This document shows positions 17,747-26,895 of a stretch of 64,000 nt of DNA, in pieces. Positions within the stretch are counted from its first letter, which is position 1. Each line of letters opens with the position of its first letter. The notes beneath the pieces are model-generated. The model did no database searches, had not been told where the DNA came from, and saw only the letters and a program-made list of their open reading frames with translations. This DNA comes from Acidimicrobiaceae bacterium (lineage in GTDB: Bacteria; Actinomycetota; Acidimicrobiia; Acidimicrobiales; RAAP-2). The DNA lies in assembly GCA_947456245.1 (NCBI GenBank), contig CANGPS010000001.1, positions 124,001 to 188,000 on the forward strand, given 5' to 3'. Made by a program: the position numbers and the translations under genes.

Positions 17747-18669
17747 GCGGGGTCCTCGGTGATCGGCGCGCTCGTGGCGTACTCCTGGGCATCCGAGGTC
17801 ATCTCCATGAAGACCTCCTCGAGGCTGGCCCGCACGGGCGTCAGCTCGTGCAGGGCGATGCCGGCGGCGAGAGCGACCTCGCCGATGCGAGGGGCGTCGA
17901 CCTTCGTGACGCTCAGCGCATCGTCGGCGGCAGGAGCGACCTCGGCCCCGGTGGCCCGCAGGGCGTCCGCCAGTGCGACCTGGTCGGCGGAGCGCACCTC
18001 GACGGTGGGCACGGTGTGCGAGGAGACGAAGTCCTCGACCGTGGTGTCGGCGATCAGGCGTCCACGGCCGATCACCACGAGGTCGGTGGCCGTCTGTGCC
18101 ATCTCGCTCATGAGGTGGCTGGAGAGGAAGATCGTGCGACCCTCCGCCGCGAGCCCCTTGAGCAGCTGGCGGACCCAGGCGATCCCCTCTGGGTCGAGGC
18201 CGTTGACCGGCTCGTCGAAGAGCAAGACCTTCGGGTCGCCGAGGAGGGCTCCTGCGATGCCGAGGCGCTGGCTCATGCCGAGCGAGAACTTGCCCACCTT
18301 GCGGCCAGCCACCGCGGTGAGCCCCACGATGTCGAGCACCTCGTCGACCCTGGCGAGCGGGATCTTGTTGGCCAGCGCGATCGCCCGGAGGTGGCTTCGG
18401 GCCGATCGTCCCGGGTGGACCGCCTTGGCGTCGAGCAGCGCCCCGACCTCGCGCAGCGGCCAGCGCAGATCGCGGTAGGGGGTGCCATCGATCGCCACCG
18501 TGCCGTCCGTCGGGTGATCGAGGCCGATGATCATCCGCATGGTGGTCGACTTCCCGGCGCCGTTGGGGCCGAGGAAGCCCGTCACGACGCCGTCCTGGAC
18601 GTCGAACGAGAGGTCGTCGACCGCCACGGTCGATCCGTACCGCTTCGTCAGTCCACGGGCGGTGATCAC
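17743..18669 (-). CDS. ABC-2 exporter ATP-binding protein (DrrA/CcmA type)
   Basis: A 308-residue ATPase starting at GTG 18669. Walker A GPNGAGKST is at residues 34-42; the signature is FSLGMSQRLGIAGALL, with SLGMS instead of LSGGQ as in most drug-exporter ATPases; Walker B LLFDEPVNGLDPEG follows. A C-terminal extension of about 90 residues resembles the DrrA regulatory tail. It powers the permease encoded downstream. TAGGGT six bases before the GTG and no ribosome site suggest a leaderless transcript. Confidence 0.93.
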   Translation of the reverse strand: MITARGLTKRYGSTVAVDDLSFDVQDGVVTGFLGPNGAGKSTTMRMIIGLDHPTDGTVAIDGTPYRDLRWPLREVGALLDAKAVHPGRSARSHLRAIALANKIPLARVDEVLDIVGLTAVAGRKVGKFSLGMSQRLGIAGALLGDPKVLLFDEPVNGLDPEGIAWVRQLLKGLAAEGRTIFLSSHLMSEMAQTATDLVVIGRGRLIADTTVEDFVSSHTVPTVEVRSADQVALADALRATGAEVAPAADDALSVTKVDAPRIGEVALAAGIALHELTPVRASLEEVFMEMTSDAQEYATSAPITEDPA

Positions 18670-18675
18670 AGCGTC

Positions 18676-18681
18676 ACCCTA
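18676..18681 (-). promoter_or_regulatory. -10 hexamer of a probable leaderless promoter (ABC-2 exporter)
   Basis: TAGGGT on the minus strand, six bases (GACGCT) before GTG 18669. It is the same hexamer and spacing as before the nitroreductase. No clear -35. Confidence 0.6.
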
Positions 18682-18782
18682 GCGGTGAGGGGCGAGCGCA
18701 ATCCCAAGTGGTCGACTAGATCGCATCGCGTCACGCGCTCGGGACCCTTGCGGATGCGTCGGGAGGCCCGCAGACTTGGCAG

Positions 18783-20258
18783 ATGGCGGACGACGACGAC
18801 GGTCTCCGGCCGCGCAGCTCGATCTTCTTCCTGAACGAGCTCAAGCGTCCGGATCGGATCAGGGAGTGGTCCGGTGCTCCGTGGCTGGCCGTGGTGGCCG
18901 TGGGTCTCGGAGCCATGATGAGCCAGCTCGACGCCAGCATCGTGTCGCTGGCCTTCCCGACGCTGCAGCGCCACTTCGGCGTGTCGATGGGAGCGATCAC
19001 CTGGATCGGCCTGAGCTACCTGCTGACGGTCGTCTCGACGCTGGTCATGTTCGGTCGCGTCAGCGACATGGCCGGCCGCAAGCTCATCTACGTCTACGGC
19101 TTCGTGGTCTTCATGGTCGGCTCGCTGCTCTGCGGGACGGCACCCACCCTCACCGTGCTGCTGGCGAGCCGTGTGCTCCAGGCGGTGGGCGGCGCCATGA
19201 TCCAGGCGAACTCGGTGGCGATCGTTGTGCTGTCGCTCCCACCGGAGAAGCGCACCAAGGGCCTGGGGTTCCAGGCGGCCGCCCAGGCCATGGGCCTGGC
19301 GCTCGGCCCGACCATCGGCGGGATCCTCGTCGGCCTCATGTCATGGCGGTGGCTCTTCCTCGTCAACCTGCCCGTCGGGCTCATCGCGCTTCCGGCGGCG
19401 ATGGCCTTCATCCCGCGCAGTCGCCACCTCGATGAGCCCAAGCGCCTCGACTGGCCGGGGTCGACGCTGCTGGCGCTGGGCGTCGTCGGGATCCTGGGGG
19501 CCTTCTCGTTCTCCGAGCCGCTGGGCTGGACCTCGCCGGCGGTGCTCGCCGGATTCGCCATCGGTGGCCTGGCGACGGTGGCGTTCTTCGCGCACGAGCG
19601 ACGCACCGCCGATCCTCTCGTGACGCCGGAGCTCCTCGGCGATCCGACCGTGAGGCGCGGGCTCGGCGCCGCGTCCCTCGGCTACTTCGCGCTCTTCGCC
19701 TTCCTGCTGATCGTGCCGTTCGAGGTCGAGCGCGGCCTCAACAAGGGTCCAGCCGCTGCTGGCCTCCTGCTGCTCGCCCTGCCGCTCTCCATCGGCCTCA
19801 CGGCACCGCTGGCCGGGCGCTTCGCTGCATGGCTCGGTGGCCGGACGGCCGCCCTCATCGCCGCGTCATTGGCTGCGGGCGGAGCGGTGGTCGTCGCCTG
19901 TGGGGCGACTGCTCCTGCGCTCATGGTGGCTGGCCTCGCGGTGGTGGGGGTCGGGATCGGTCTCTTCAACACCGTCAACAACGCCATGGTGATGGCCGCG
20001 GTCCCGGCCAGGCAGACTGCTGTCGGCTCGGGGCTCCTCAACACCACGAGAGGGATGGGGACGTCGTCTGGCCTCGCCATCGGAAGTGCCGTGTTCGTCG
20101 CCTTCGGCGGGAGCGGCTCGGGCTCCTCGTCGGTTGAGGGGGCCTTCTTCGCCACGTCGCTGGCCATCGGTGCGCTGCTGCTCCTCGCCGGAGCGTTGGC
20201 GTGGAGGGCTGGTGGCACGTCGGGCCGCCAGATCAGCGTGCTGTCAAGCCTCGAGTGA
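18783..20258 (+). CDS. MFS efflux transporter, DHA2 family
   Basis: A 491-residue, 14-helix transporter. After a 35-residue cytoplasmic N-terminus (KRPDRIREWSG) comes GAMMSQLDASIVSLAFPTL, the first helix with the family's D-x-S-I-V motif, and GRVSDMAGRKL, motif A. Expected to expel a drug-like compound by proton antiport. No ribosome site precedes the ATG; CAGACT lies six bases upstream, a weaker version of the leaderless pattern seen elsewhere. It is divergent from the ABC-2 exporter and its 3' end overlaps the Fur-type gene by 15 bases. Confidence 0.88.
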   Translation: MADDDDGLRPRSSIFFLNELKRPDRIREWSGAPWLAVVAVGLGAMMSQLDASIVSLAFPTLQRHFGVSMGAITWIGLSYLLTVVSTLVMFGRVSDMAGRKLIYVYGFVVFMVGSLLCGTAPTLTVLLASRVLQAVGGAMIQANSVAIVVLSLPPEKRTKGLGFQAAAQAMGLALGPTIGGILVGLMSWRWLFLVNLPVGLIALPAAMAFIPRSRHLDEPKRLDWPGSTLLALGVVGILGAFSFSEPLGWTSPAVLAGFAIGGLATVAFFAHERRTADPLVTPELLGDPTVRRGLGAASLGYFALFAFLLIVPFEVERGLNKGPAAAGLLLLALPLSIGLTAPLAGRFAAWLGGRTAALIAASLAAGGAVVVACGATAPALMVAGLAVVGVGIGLFNTVNNAMVMAAVPARQTAVGSGLLNTTRGMGTSSGLAIGSAVFVAFGGSGSGSSSVEGAFFATSLAIGALLLLAGALAWRAGGTSGRQISVLSSLE

Positions 20259-20690
20259 TCGACACGAGCGGCAGACGCCGAGGACGGCGAAGTGGTGGGG
20301 GTCGACTGCGAAGCCGAACTCGTCGTCGGCTCCGGCGACGAGCGCGCTGAAGAGCGCCAGATCAGCCTCGGTCATGGAGCCGCAGACCTGGCAGACGAGG
20401 TGGCCGTGGGCGGCTGACCGGAGGTGGTAGGTGGCCGGTCCCTTCCCTGCGTGGCTGTGCTCCACGAGCCCGATGCGCTCGAGCTCCTCGAGGATCCGGT
20501 AGATCGTCGACGCGGCCACGTCGGGGCTCTCGGCCTGGACAGCTGCGGTGAGCTCGTCTGTGGTCCGGTGGCCCTCCTCTCGGGAGAGGATCTCGAGCAG
20601 GAGGCGCTTGGTCGAGGTGACCCGACCCCCTGCGGAGCGGATGGCGGCGAGGGCCTCCTCGAGATCCCCTGACGCCGCTCCGTCCTGCAT
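20244..20690 (-). CDS. Fur-family metal-dependent regulator
   Basis: A 148-residue regulator with a winged helix (residues ~10-90, including STIYRILEELERIGLVEH) and a C-terminal metal/dimer domain with two CxxC zinc motifs (CQVCG and CRSC) and a HHF segment. Fur relatives sense iron, zinc, nickel or peroxide; the HGHLVCQVCG pattern fits any of them. It lies nine bases downstream of the glycosyltransferase gene on the same strand. Targets are not evident. Confidence 0.92.
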   Translation of the reverse strand: MQDGAASGDLEEALAAIRSAGGRVTSTKRLLLEILSREEGHRTTDELTAAVQAESPDVAASTIYRILEELERIGLVEHSHAGKGPATYHLRSAAHGHLVCQVCGSMTEADLALFSALVAGADDEFGFAVDPHHFAVLGVCRSCRSLEA

Positions 20691-20696
20691 GGTCAG

Positions 20697-20702
20697 AGGC
20701 TA
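20697..20702 (-). promoter_or_regulatory. Possible -10 hexamer before the Fur-type gene
   Basis: TAGCCT on the minus strand, six bases before ATG 20690. Its first three bases are the TAG stop of the glycosyltransferase gene, so the match could be a coincidence within an operon. Confidence 0.35.
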
Positions 20703-22103
20703 CGACGCGTCGGCACAGCCGCGGTCGAGCGCCTCGAGCAGTGCGGGGATGGTGGCGCAGCGCTCGAGGGCATCGAGATCGATGGTGAGGGGAGAGTCGG
20801 AGTCGAGCGCGTCGGCGACTGGGCGGTCGCACACGATGAGGTCGAGGGCGATGACCTCACCATGGGTGCGAGCCAGCTCGTCGACGACCCCGGCGAGGGG
20901 GAGGACAGCTCCGGCGAGGACGTCGACGCCGGGACCAGGAGCGACCCGGTGGCGCCAGACCCCGGCTTCGAGGTCGACGGTCGAGTGGGTGCCACCGTGC
21001 TCGAAGAGATGGACCCGGCAGCCGGCCTCGACCAGCCTCTGGGCCATCGTCTCGACGGCCGGCGTGGCGACGGCATCCGGCCCGATGAGCGCGACGTGGC
21101 GGACGCTGCTGCCCTGGCGTCCGAGGACGGCGCTGCGGCTGACGGCAACCGCGGACGGGAGCGGCGCATGGCGGCGTGGCGAGGGAGGGTGCGCCAGCCA
21201 CTGCTCGAGCAGCTCGGTGGCGATGGCCCGGTCGCCGACGAATCGCTCGAGGGTCCCGGACGGGACCAGTCCCGCTGACTCGGCCTCGGCGAGCTCGTCC
21301 TGCTGGCCATCAGCGAAGGCCTCGAAGTCGGAGCGCACCTGCGCGCTGCCGTCGGCCGGAGCCTGGTGCCGCGCAGCGAAGTAGGCGCGGTTCACCACGA
21401 TGCTCCTGCGATCCGTCGCGATGCGGCGCTCACCTCTGATGGCTGAGGGGAGGAACTTGTGGAAGACGTGTCCTCGGGGGAGCGGGCGTACGATCCAGCC
21501 GCCGTCGAGCAGCCGTCGGGCCAGATCCGTCTCGTCGTGGTAGTAGTCGTACTGCTCGTCGAACCCACCGACGGAGCGCAGCGCCTCTGCTCGGACGATG
21601 AGGTTGGTCCCGATCGGGTAGTAGAAGCTGCGGGCGGCGGGGGTCTCGGACAGGCCCGGTGTGGGTGGCACGAGCACCGGCCTCGAGTCTCCAGCGAGAC
21701 TGCACACGCTCCCCACCGCCTGATGCGTGCGCCCGGTGTAGTCAAGGGTCTCGCCGCCGACCGCGCCGACCTCAGGGTCGTCGAAGGCTGGGATCAGATC
21801 GGCCAGCCACCGCTCCGAGGGGTACGCGTCATCGTCGATGAAGGCCACGAACGAGCCACGAGCGACGTCTGCTCCGAGGTTCCGGGACAACGAGAGGTTG
21901 CGCTCGGGGGAGGTCACGACGGTGGCGATCTCCGGTCGCGCTGCGAGGTCGGCGACAGAGGTCTCAGCACCCGGACCAAGGACGACGACGATCTCGTAGG
22001 TGACATCCTCGAGGTGGGCGAGGCCCTCGATGCACAGGGTGAGTGCCGCGGGTCGGCCCACGCTGCAGATGACGACGCTGACCTCGGGGTGCGAGTCGGT
22101 CAC
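20700..22103 (-). CDS. Family 2 glycosyltransferase with extra C-terminal domain
   Basis: A 467-residue protein. Residues 1-~260 are a GT-A domain: SVVICSVGRP at the nucleotide-binding strand, RNLSLSRNLG, the metal-binding FIDDDA, and a YYHDETDLARRLLDGGW acceptor-side motif. Residues ~330-467 form a second Rossmann-like part (VRHVALIGPDAVATPAVE) resembling the N-terminal half of a GT-B enzyme. No membrane helix is visible, so it works in the cytoplasm on a sugar nucleotide. Its start overlaps the coiled-coil gene by four bases. Confidence 0.85.
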   Translation of the reverse strand: MTDSHPEVSVVICSVGRPAALTLCIEGLAHLEDVTYEIVVVLGPGAETSVADLAARPEIATVVTSPERNLSLSRNLGADVARGSFVAFIDDDAYPSERWLADLIPAFDDPEVGAVGGETLDYTGRTHQAVGSVCSLAGDSRPVLVPPTPGLSETPAARSFYYPIGTNLIVRAEALRSVGGFDEQYDYYHDETDLARRLLDGGWIVRPLPRGHVFHKFLPSAIRGERRIATDRRSIVVNRAYFAARHQAPADGSAQVRSDFEAFADGQQDELAEAESAGLVPSGTLERFVGDRAIATELLEQWLAHPPSPRRHAPLPSAVAVSRSAVLGRQGSSVRHVALIGPDAVATPAVETMAQRLVEAGCRVHLFEHGGTHSTVDLEAGVWRHRVAPGPGVDVLAGAVLPLAGVVDELARTHGEVIALDLIVCDRPVADALDSDSPLTIDLDALERCATIPALLEALDRGCADAS

Positions 22104-22510
22104 GTGCCGGATGGCGCCTGGTCCTCGAGCGCGCCGAGGCGCTCCTCGAGCGCTGCGAACCGTCGAGCGTCGGCCCGCTCGGCCGAACGGTCCTGACCTC
22201 GGAGCTCGACCACCTCTGCCAGCCGGACCTCGAGCGCCGAGGCCAGCTGGTCGACCCGGCCCACCTCGGACATGAAGGTGTCGACCCGCAGGTAGAGCTC
22301 TCGGATCAGGTCCTCGAGGCGGGTCACCTCGTCGCGGAGCGACAGCGCCGTGCGCTCATCGAGGCCGCGGATCTCGTCGTCGATCCGGGTGTTGATCACG
22401 GCGAGCTGCTCATCGAGCGCCGCCCTGCTCAGGACGAGCCGTGAGGCCTTCGCTCTGGCTGCGGCGAGGACCGAGGTGTCGCCTGTCGGGGCGCCGAGTT
22501 GTTCGTCCAT
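22100..22510 (-). CDS. Coiled-coil protein coupled to the glycosyltransferase
   Basis: A 136-residue, highly charged protein of unknown function. From about residue 25 to 125 it is a near-continuous helix with heptad spacing (LVLSRAALDEQLAVINTRI, LEDLIRELYLRV, FAALEERLGALE). I take ATG 22510 because a GAGGAGGTGA ribosome site precedes it. The overlap with the glycosyltransferase start suggests a scaffold or partner, perhaps setting polymer length, but that is speculation. Confidence 0.7.
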   Translation of the reverse strand: MDEQLGAPTGDTSVLAAARAKASRLVLSRAALDEQLAVINTRIDDEIRGLDERTALSLRDEVTRLEDLIRELYLRVDTFMSEVGRVDQLASALEVRLAEVVELRGQDRSAERADARRFAALEERLGALEDQAPSGT

Positions 22511-22606
22511 GGTCGTGTCACCTCCTCGGGCGATGGTAGCGGCCACAGGTCGCTGAACCGAGGGTCGCCTCTAGGCTCCCAGACAGACGAGCACGAGGAG
22601 TGAGAC

Positions 22607-23254
22607 ATGTGGTTCGGACGGACGCCCGAGATGGTGGAGGAGGCGAGGGCCCTGCCAGGGCGGGTGGCACCGATCGAGATCGATCCGCAGCACGCCACGC
22701 TCGCCACCTCGATGCTCCCGCCCTTCCCGGCAGGGGCGGAGGTCGCGTATGTGGCCATGGGGTGCTTCTGGGGGGCTGAGCGCACCTTCTTCACCCTTCC
22801 TGGCGTGCTGACGACGGCGGTCGGCTACCAGGGCGGCTTCACGCCGAATCCCACGTACGAGGAGGTCTGCTCTGGGCGGACAGGGCACACCGAGAGCGTG
22901 ATGGTGGTCTTCGACCCGACCGTGGTGACCTACGAGCAGATCCTCTCGGCCTTCTTCGAGCACCACGATCCGACCCAGGGCTACCGCCAGGGGAACGACG
23001 TCGGCACGCAGTATCGATCCGCCATCTATACGACCTCCGACGCGCAGCTCGAGATGGCACGGCGGGCGTCGGCCGCCTTCGGCGAGCAGCTGGCGAGCTC
23101 GGGGTTCGGTGCGGTGACCACGGAGATCGCCCCTGCCGGCCCCTTCTACTTCGCCGAGGACTACCACCAGCAGTACCTCGTCAAGAACCCGATGGGCTAC
23201 TGCGGCCTCGGAGGGACCGGCGTCTCGTGCCCGGTGGGGCTCTTCGAGTCCTAG
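22607..23254 (+). CDS. msrA: Peptide methionine sulfoxide reductase MsrA
   Basis: A 215-residue enzyme that reduces methionine-S-sulfoxide in proteins. The active-site GCFWG has Cys53; Tyr and Glu residues of the YQGG and TGHTE segments line the pocket, and C-terminal cysteines in GYCG and SCPVG are candidate resolving residues regenerated by thioredoxin. The first 45 residues form the usual MsrA N-terminal extension of actinobacteria. GGAG precedes the ATG; TAGGCT about 30 bases upstream could be its -10. It overlaps the convergent flavoprotein gene by four bases. Confidence 0.96.
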   Translation: MWFGRTPEMVEEARALPGRVAPIEIDPQHATLATSMLPPFPAGAEVAYVAMGCFWGAERTFFTLPGVLTTAVGYQGGFTPNPTYEEVCSGRTGHTESVMVVFDPTVVTYEQILSAFFEHHDPTQGYRQGNDVGTQYRSAIYTTSDAQLEMARRASAAFGEQLASSGFGAVTTEIAPAGPFYFAEDYHQQYLVKNPMGYCGLGGTGVSCPVGLFES

Positions 23255-23790
23255 GGGTCGATGACGGCGGGGAGGCCGTCGATCGAGCGGGCGTTCTTCT
23301 CTCGGCGATAGGCCTCGAGGCCTTCGGGGCCCTTGGTGTCGGCCCAGTCGAGGAGGCGCTGCCGATCGCCCACGAAGTCCATGAGCGGCACCGCGTAGCC
23401 ACAGGAGTCCGAGATGCGGGAGGCCTCGACCTCGATGATGGCGCGCGCGCCGGGGAGCGACGGGAGGTGGGGTGCGAGCCTCGGGTCGTCGATGGGTCGC
23501 ACGAAGCCCCGTCCGTGGATCCGAACGATGCGCGGCGGGCCGTCGAAGGCACACCACATCATCGTGATCCGGCCGTTCTCGCGCAGGTGGGCGATGGTCT
23601 CGGCGCCGCTCCCCGTCAGGTCGACCCAGGCCAGCTGTCGTCGTCCGAGCACGCGGAGGCTGTCGTAGCCACGGGGGCTGAGGTTCACATGACCCTCGCC
23701 TGAGAGCGGAGCGGTTGCGACGAAGAAGATGTGCTGCGCGCCGATGAACTCCGCCAGCGCCTCATCGATCTCGTCGCGCACCCTGCCCAT
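23251..23790 (-). CDS. Pyridoxamine 5'-phosphate oxidase-family flavoprotein
   Basis: A 179-residue split-barrel protein. [26 protein letters not shown] and [21 protein letters not shown] match the PNPOx-like family that binds FMN or F420 and acts on small substrates. The GYAVPLMDF segment is common in the DUF-type members of unknown substrate. The ATG is six bases downstream of TAGCGT with no ribosome site. The 148 bases between it and the acetyltransferase stop show no gene or RNA that I can recognise. Confidence 0.82.
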   Translation of the reverse strand: MGRVRDEIDEALAEFIGAQHIFFVATAPLSGEGHVNLSPRGYDSLRVLGRRQLAWVDLTGSGAETIAHLRENGRITMMWCAFDGPPRIVRIHGRGFVRPIDDPRLAPHLPSLPGARAIIEVEASRISDSCGYAVPLMDFVGDRQRLLDWADTKGPEGLEAYRREKNARSIDGLPAVIDP

Positions 23791-23796
23791 GGTTCA

Positions 23797-23802
23797 ACGC
23801 TA
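23797..23802 (-). promoter_or_regulatory. -10 hexamer of a probable leaderless promoter (flavoprotein)
   Basis: TAGCGT on the minus strand, six bases (TGAACC) before ATG 23790. The upstream region is free of coding sequence, which makes this one of the cleaner examples in the window. Confidence 0.62.
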
Positions 23803-23938
23803 CCGGCAGACCCTGGGTCCGCCGTGCGTCGCCGAGGCCCACCATGTCGCTGCGTGCGGGGCGACAGGGGCTCCCTCCTCCGGCCGCTTGGTCGAGCTGC
23901 GGTGGGCCACCAGGTCCTCCGGAGCGCTGAGGTGCCCC

Positions 23939-24556
23939 TCAGGCGAAGCGCTGGCGCCAGGTCGGATCGAAGGCGTCGCGTCGCAGCTCGTAGACCGCCT
24001 CGACGTCGGTCCCGATCGGCGACCGCATCTCTGGTGGGGTCGGTCGGGTGGAGACCCATCGAAAGCCCGCGCGCTCAGCAGTGGCCCGTGAGCGGTGGTT
24101 CGAGAGGTCGGCGCAGATGGTGACCACCGCGACCTGTGGGTGGTTGAATGCCTCGTCGACCAGGGCCAGCGTCGCCTCGGCGGCGATGCCGAGACCCTCT
24201 CGTTGCTCGTCGAGCCAGTAGCCGATCTCGATCTCGTCTGGTCGCGCCGAGCGGCGGTGCAGGCCGCTCATCCCGACCAGCTCGCCATCGACCCAGATCC
24301 CCATGGCGCCCCCAAGGCCTCGGGCATGGTCGGACATCCACCCGTCGAGGAGGTCGTGGCGCTCGGCCAGCGACATGGGCTCGTGGGCGGCGAACGGCAT
24401 GATCATCAGGTGGTCGAGGTTGCTGAGCACCAGCTCGTGGAGGGCGAGCGCGTCATCGTGATCGAGGCGTCGGATCGCCACCCTGGGTCCCCGGATGACC
24501 TCCGCCAGGGGCTCCACCAGCGGCTCGATGTCAGACCGGGGGTGCCGGTCGCTCAC
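23939..24556 (-). CDS. GNAT-family N-acetyltransferase (RimJ/RimL type)
   Basis: A 205-residue acetyltransferase. VAIRRLDHDDALALHELV opens the fold; GMSGLHRRSARPDEIEIGYWLDEQREGLGIAAEA contains the acetyl-CoA loop (R/Q-x-x-G-x-G/A type, here QREGLG), and NHRSRATAERAGF is the typical RimJ/RimL C-terminal motif. It would acetylate an amine on a protein N-terminus or small molecule. It overlaps the stop of the flavin oxidoreductase gene by four bases and ends an nhaA-led operon. Confidence 0.88.
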   Translation of the reverse strand: MSDRHPRSDIEPLVEPLAEVIRGPRVAIRRLDHDDALALHELVLSNLDHLMIMPFAAHEPMSLAERHDLLDGWMSDHARGLGGAMGIWVDGELVGMSGLHRRSARPDEIEIGYWLDEQREGLGIAAEATLALVDEAFNHPQVAVVTICADLSNHRSRATAERAGFRWVSTRPTPPEMRSPIGTDVEAVYELRRDAFDPTWRQRFA

Positions 24557-25524
24557 GAACCGGAGAGCTGCCCGCCTCGGGTCAGCACGGCCTCGGCCTC
24601 GGACACGAACTGCCGGACGAGGTCACCGGCGGGGATGAGGCCGTCGATGGCACCCACGGCCTGGCCGGCGGGGTAGCCCTCCCGGTCGGGGTCGACGCCA
24701 GCCGTGGTCTCGTCGCCGCCGAGGTGGAACGAACCATCACCGAAGGACCTCATGAGCTGCTCGGGGAACGGGACGAGCTCCTCTGGGTGGGCCTCGTAGT
24801 GCGCCGTGAGCGAGTTGCGCAGCACGCGCATCGTCTTGCCGGAGAACGCCCGGGAGATGATGGTCCCCGCCTCGTCGGACTCGAGGATGCGGTCCTTGAA
24901 CCCGGGGAGGGCTCGCGCTTCGGGGGTGGCGATGAATCGGGTCCCGACCCAGACGCCGTCTGCTCCGAGCATCAGCGCTGCGGCGAGGCCCCGTCCGTCG
25001 AAGATGCCGCCGGCAGCAACCACCGGGACCTGGCCGTCGACGGCGTCGACGATCATGGGCACGAGCGGCATGGTGGCCACCTGGCCCGTGTGACCACCGG
25101 CCTCGGTGCCCTGGGCGATGACGAGGTCGCAGCCGGCGTCGACGGCACGGCGGGCATGGTCGACCCGGCCGCACATGTTGGCGACCAGGACCCCTGCCGC
25201 ATGGCAGCGCTCCACCGCCTCTGCGGGGACGCCCAGACCGGCCACGAAGAGCTTCGCTCCTCCCTCGATGAGCAGATCGACCGAGCGCAGCATGTCACCA
25301 GGCATGGCCGTGAGCAGGTCGACGGCGAAGGGCTTGTCGGTGGTGGCTCGGACGGCGGCCATCTCCTCGACCATGAGGTCCTGCGTCATCGTCGACGCGC
25401 CGAGGCAGCCGTAGCCGCCGGCGGCAGACACCGCGGCGGCGAGCGGGGCATAGGACACGCCCCCCATGCCGGCGAGCATCACCGGGTGCTCGACGCCGAG
25501 CAGTTGCGTGAGTCGGGTCTTCAT
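24553..25524 (-). CDS. Nitronate monooxygenase / enoyl-reductase-like flavoprotein
   Basis: A 323-residue TIM-barrel FMN enzyme. MLAGMGGVSYAPLAAAVSAAGG is the N-terminal phosphate-side strand, AQGTEAGGHTG holds the family's catalytic histidine region, and VVAAGGIFDGRGLAAALMLGADGVWVGTRF the FMN phosphate loop. Family members oxidise alkyl nitronates or act as FabK-like reductases. CCCAGGAGG before ATG 25524 fixes the start. It sits 35 bases downstream of nhaA and overlaps the acetyltransferase start. Confidence 0.9.
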   Translation of the reverse strand: MKTRLTQLLGVEHPVMLAGMGGVSYAPLAAAVSAAGGYGCLGASTMTQDLMVEEMAAVRATTDKPFAVDLLTAMPGDMLRSVDLLIEGGAKLFVAGLGVPAEAVERCHAAGVLVANMCGRVDHARRAVDAGCDLVIAQGTEAGGHTGQVATMPLVPMIVDAVDGQVPVVAAGGIFDGRGLAAALMLGADGVWVGTRFIATPEARALPGFKDRILESDEAGTIISRAFSGKTMRVLRNSLTAHYEAHPEELVPFPEQLMRSFGDGSFHLGGDETTAGVDPDREGYPAGQAVGAIDGLIPAGDLVRQFVSEAEAVLTRGGQLSGS

Positions 25525-25559
25525 CGGGAGTCCTCCTGGGGTGGCGTGCCCGAGAGACG

Positions 25560-26756
25560 CTAATCCCGCTCGATCGAGCGCGCCGATCCGGCCGCCATCG
25601 TGATGAGACCGACGATCGCGCAGAGCAGCGACGCAAGGAGCAGCCCCACCTTGGTGGTGGCGAGCAGCGCTGGGTCGGCGCCGAAGGACTGCTCGGCGAA
25701 GAGCAGCGGAACGGTGAAGCCGATGCCACAGGTCAGCGCGGCTCCGATCATCTGCCGCCAGCTCGTCTCGGCCGGGAGCGCACCGAGACCCAGGCGGACG
25801 GCGATGGCCACCGCACCAGCGATCCCGATCAGCTTCCCGATGCTCCTCGCTGCGAGGAGCGAGACGAGGAGCCCTCCGCTCATCGCCGACGAGACCGTGG
25901 AGAGGTCGATGCCGCCGGCGACGATCCCGAACAGCGGGAGCACGAGGAAGGTGGCGATTGGCACGACGGCGCGCTCGAGCGACACCCCGGGGAGCGCGGG
26001 ATCGGTCCCGTTCGGGACCATCACGCCCACGATCACCCCGGCCAAGGTGGGCTCGATGCCGAGGGTGGCCATCGCCCACCAGAGCCCACCGCACAGGACG
26101 ATCCATACAGACCAGTGCGCTCGGCGGCGACGGGCGGCGACGGCGGCCACGAGGACCACGGCGACCACGGCGACGGCCAGGACGAGCGCGGCAGCCCCTC
26201 CGCTCGGCCCCACGTGGCCGTTGAACGCCAGCACCACCACCGAAAGGACGTCATCGGCCACCGCGAGGGCAAGGAGAAAGATCCGCAGGGAAAGCGAGAC
26301 CCGGCCAGGGATGAGGCTCAGGGCAGCGAGGGTGAAGGCGATGTCGGTGGCCATGGGGATCCCCCATCCGCCGGCCGCGCCATGTGGGCCGAGCACGGCG
26401 ACGCCCACCAGGTAGACGCCAGCCGCACCGACCATTCCCCCCACAGCGGCGATCACGGGGAGCGTGGCGGTGGCTCGATCTCGCAGCGCTCCGACGGAGC
26501 GCTCCCTGCCGATCTCGAGGCCGATGCCGGCGAAGAACACCACCATGAGCAGGTTGACCACGAACGTGGCCCGGTCGCTGACCACGGCTGCAGGGACGGA
26601 GGGGAGGTGGAGGCTGGAGGAGATGGTCGAGGTGTAGCCCTCGGGGGCGAGGGTGGCCCAGGTGATGGCGACGAGCAGGGCGGCGGTGAGGGTGACCCCG
26701 CCAGCCGCCTCGCTGGCGAGCACCGCTGAGATGCTGAGCTCCGGGCGTTGCCTCAC
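25560..26756 (-). CDS. nhaA: Na+/H+ antiporter NhaA
   Basis: A 398-residue, 11-12-helix antiporter that exchanges internal sodium for protons. Family hallmarks include FFAGIGLEIGRE, GWGIPMATDIAFTLA, and the ion-binding aspartate pair in ALAVADD. I use GTG 26756, which has AGGTGA seven bases upstream; an in-frame GTG at 26783 would add nine residues but lacks a ribosome site. It heads an operon with the flavin oxidoreductase and acetyltransferase and is divergent from the MFS-MarR fusion. Confidence 0.94.
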   Translation of the reverse strand: MRQRPELSISAVLASEAAGGVTLTAALLVAITWATLAPEGYTSTISSSLHLPSVPAAVVSDRATFVVNLLMVVFFAGIGLEIGRERSVGALRDRATATLPVIAAVGGMVGAAGVYLVGVAVLGPHGAAGGWGIPMATDIAFTLAALSLIPGRVSLSLRIFLLALAVADDVLSVVVLAFNGHVGPSGGAAALVLAVAVVAVVLVAAVAARRRRAHWSVWIVLCGGLWWAMATLGIEPTLAGVIVGVMVPNGTDPALPGVSLERAVVPIATFLVLPLFGIVAGGIDLSTVSSAMSGGLLVSLLAARSIGKLIGIAGAVAIAVRLGLGALPAETSWRQMIGAALTCGIGFTVPLLFAEQSFGADPALLATTKVGLLLASLLCAIVGLITMAAGSARSIERD

Positions 26757-26895
26757 GCGCCGGTCACCTGCATCGTTGGTCACCCCAGAAGGGTGGCCCA
26801 AATCTGCGGCACGCGCCACAGCGGAATGACGATCGACCCTCCTAGACTGGCGACGTGCCCTCCCGTCGCAGTCACTCGACCCCAGTGGTCGTGCG

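Noticed and set aside
23791-23938. Possible tRNA or small RNA in the 148-base gap
   Set aside because: No cloverleaf arms or TTCGA-type T-loop fit, and no terminator hairpin is present.
24553-26106. A 517-codon version of the flavin oxidoreductase
   Set aside because: The upstream part is antiparallel-frame noise inside nhaA; AGGAGG marks ATG 25524.
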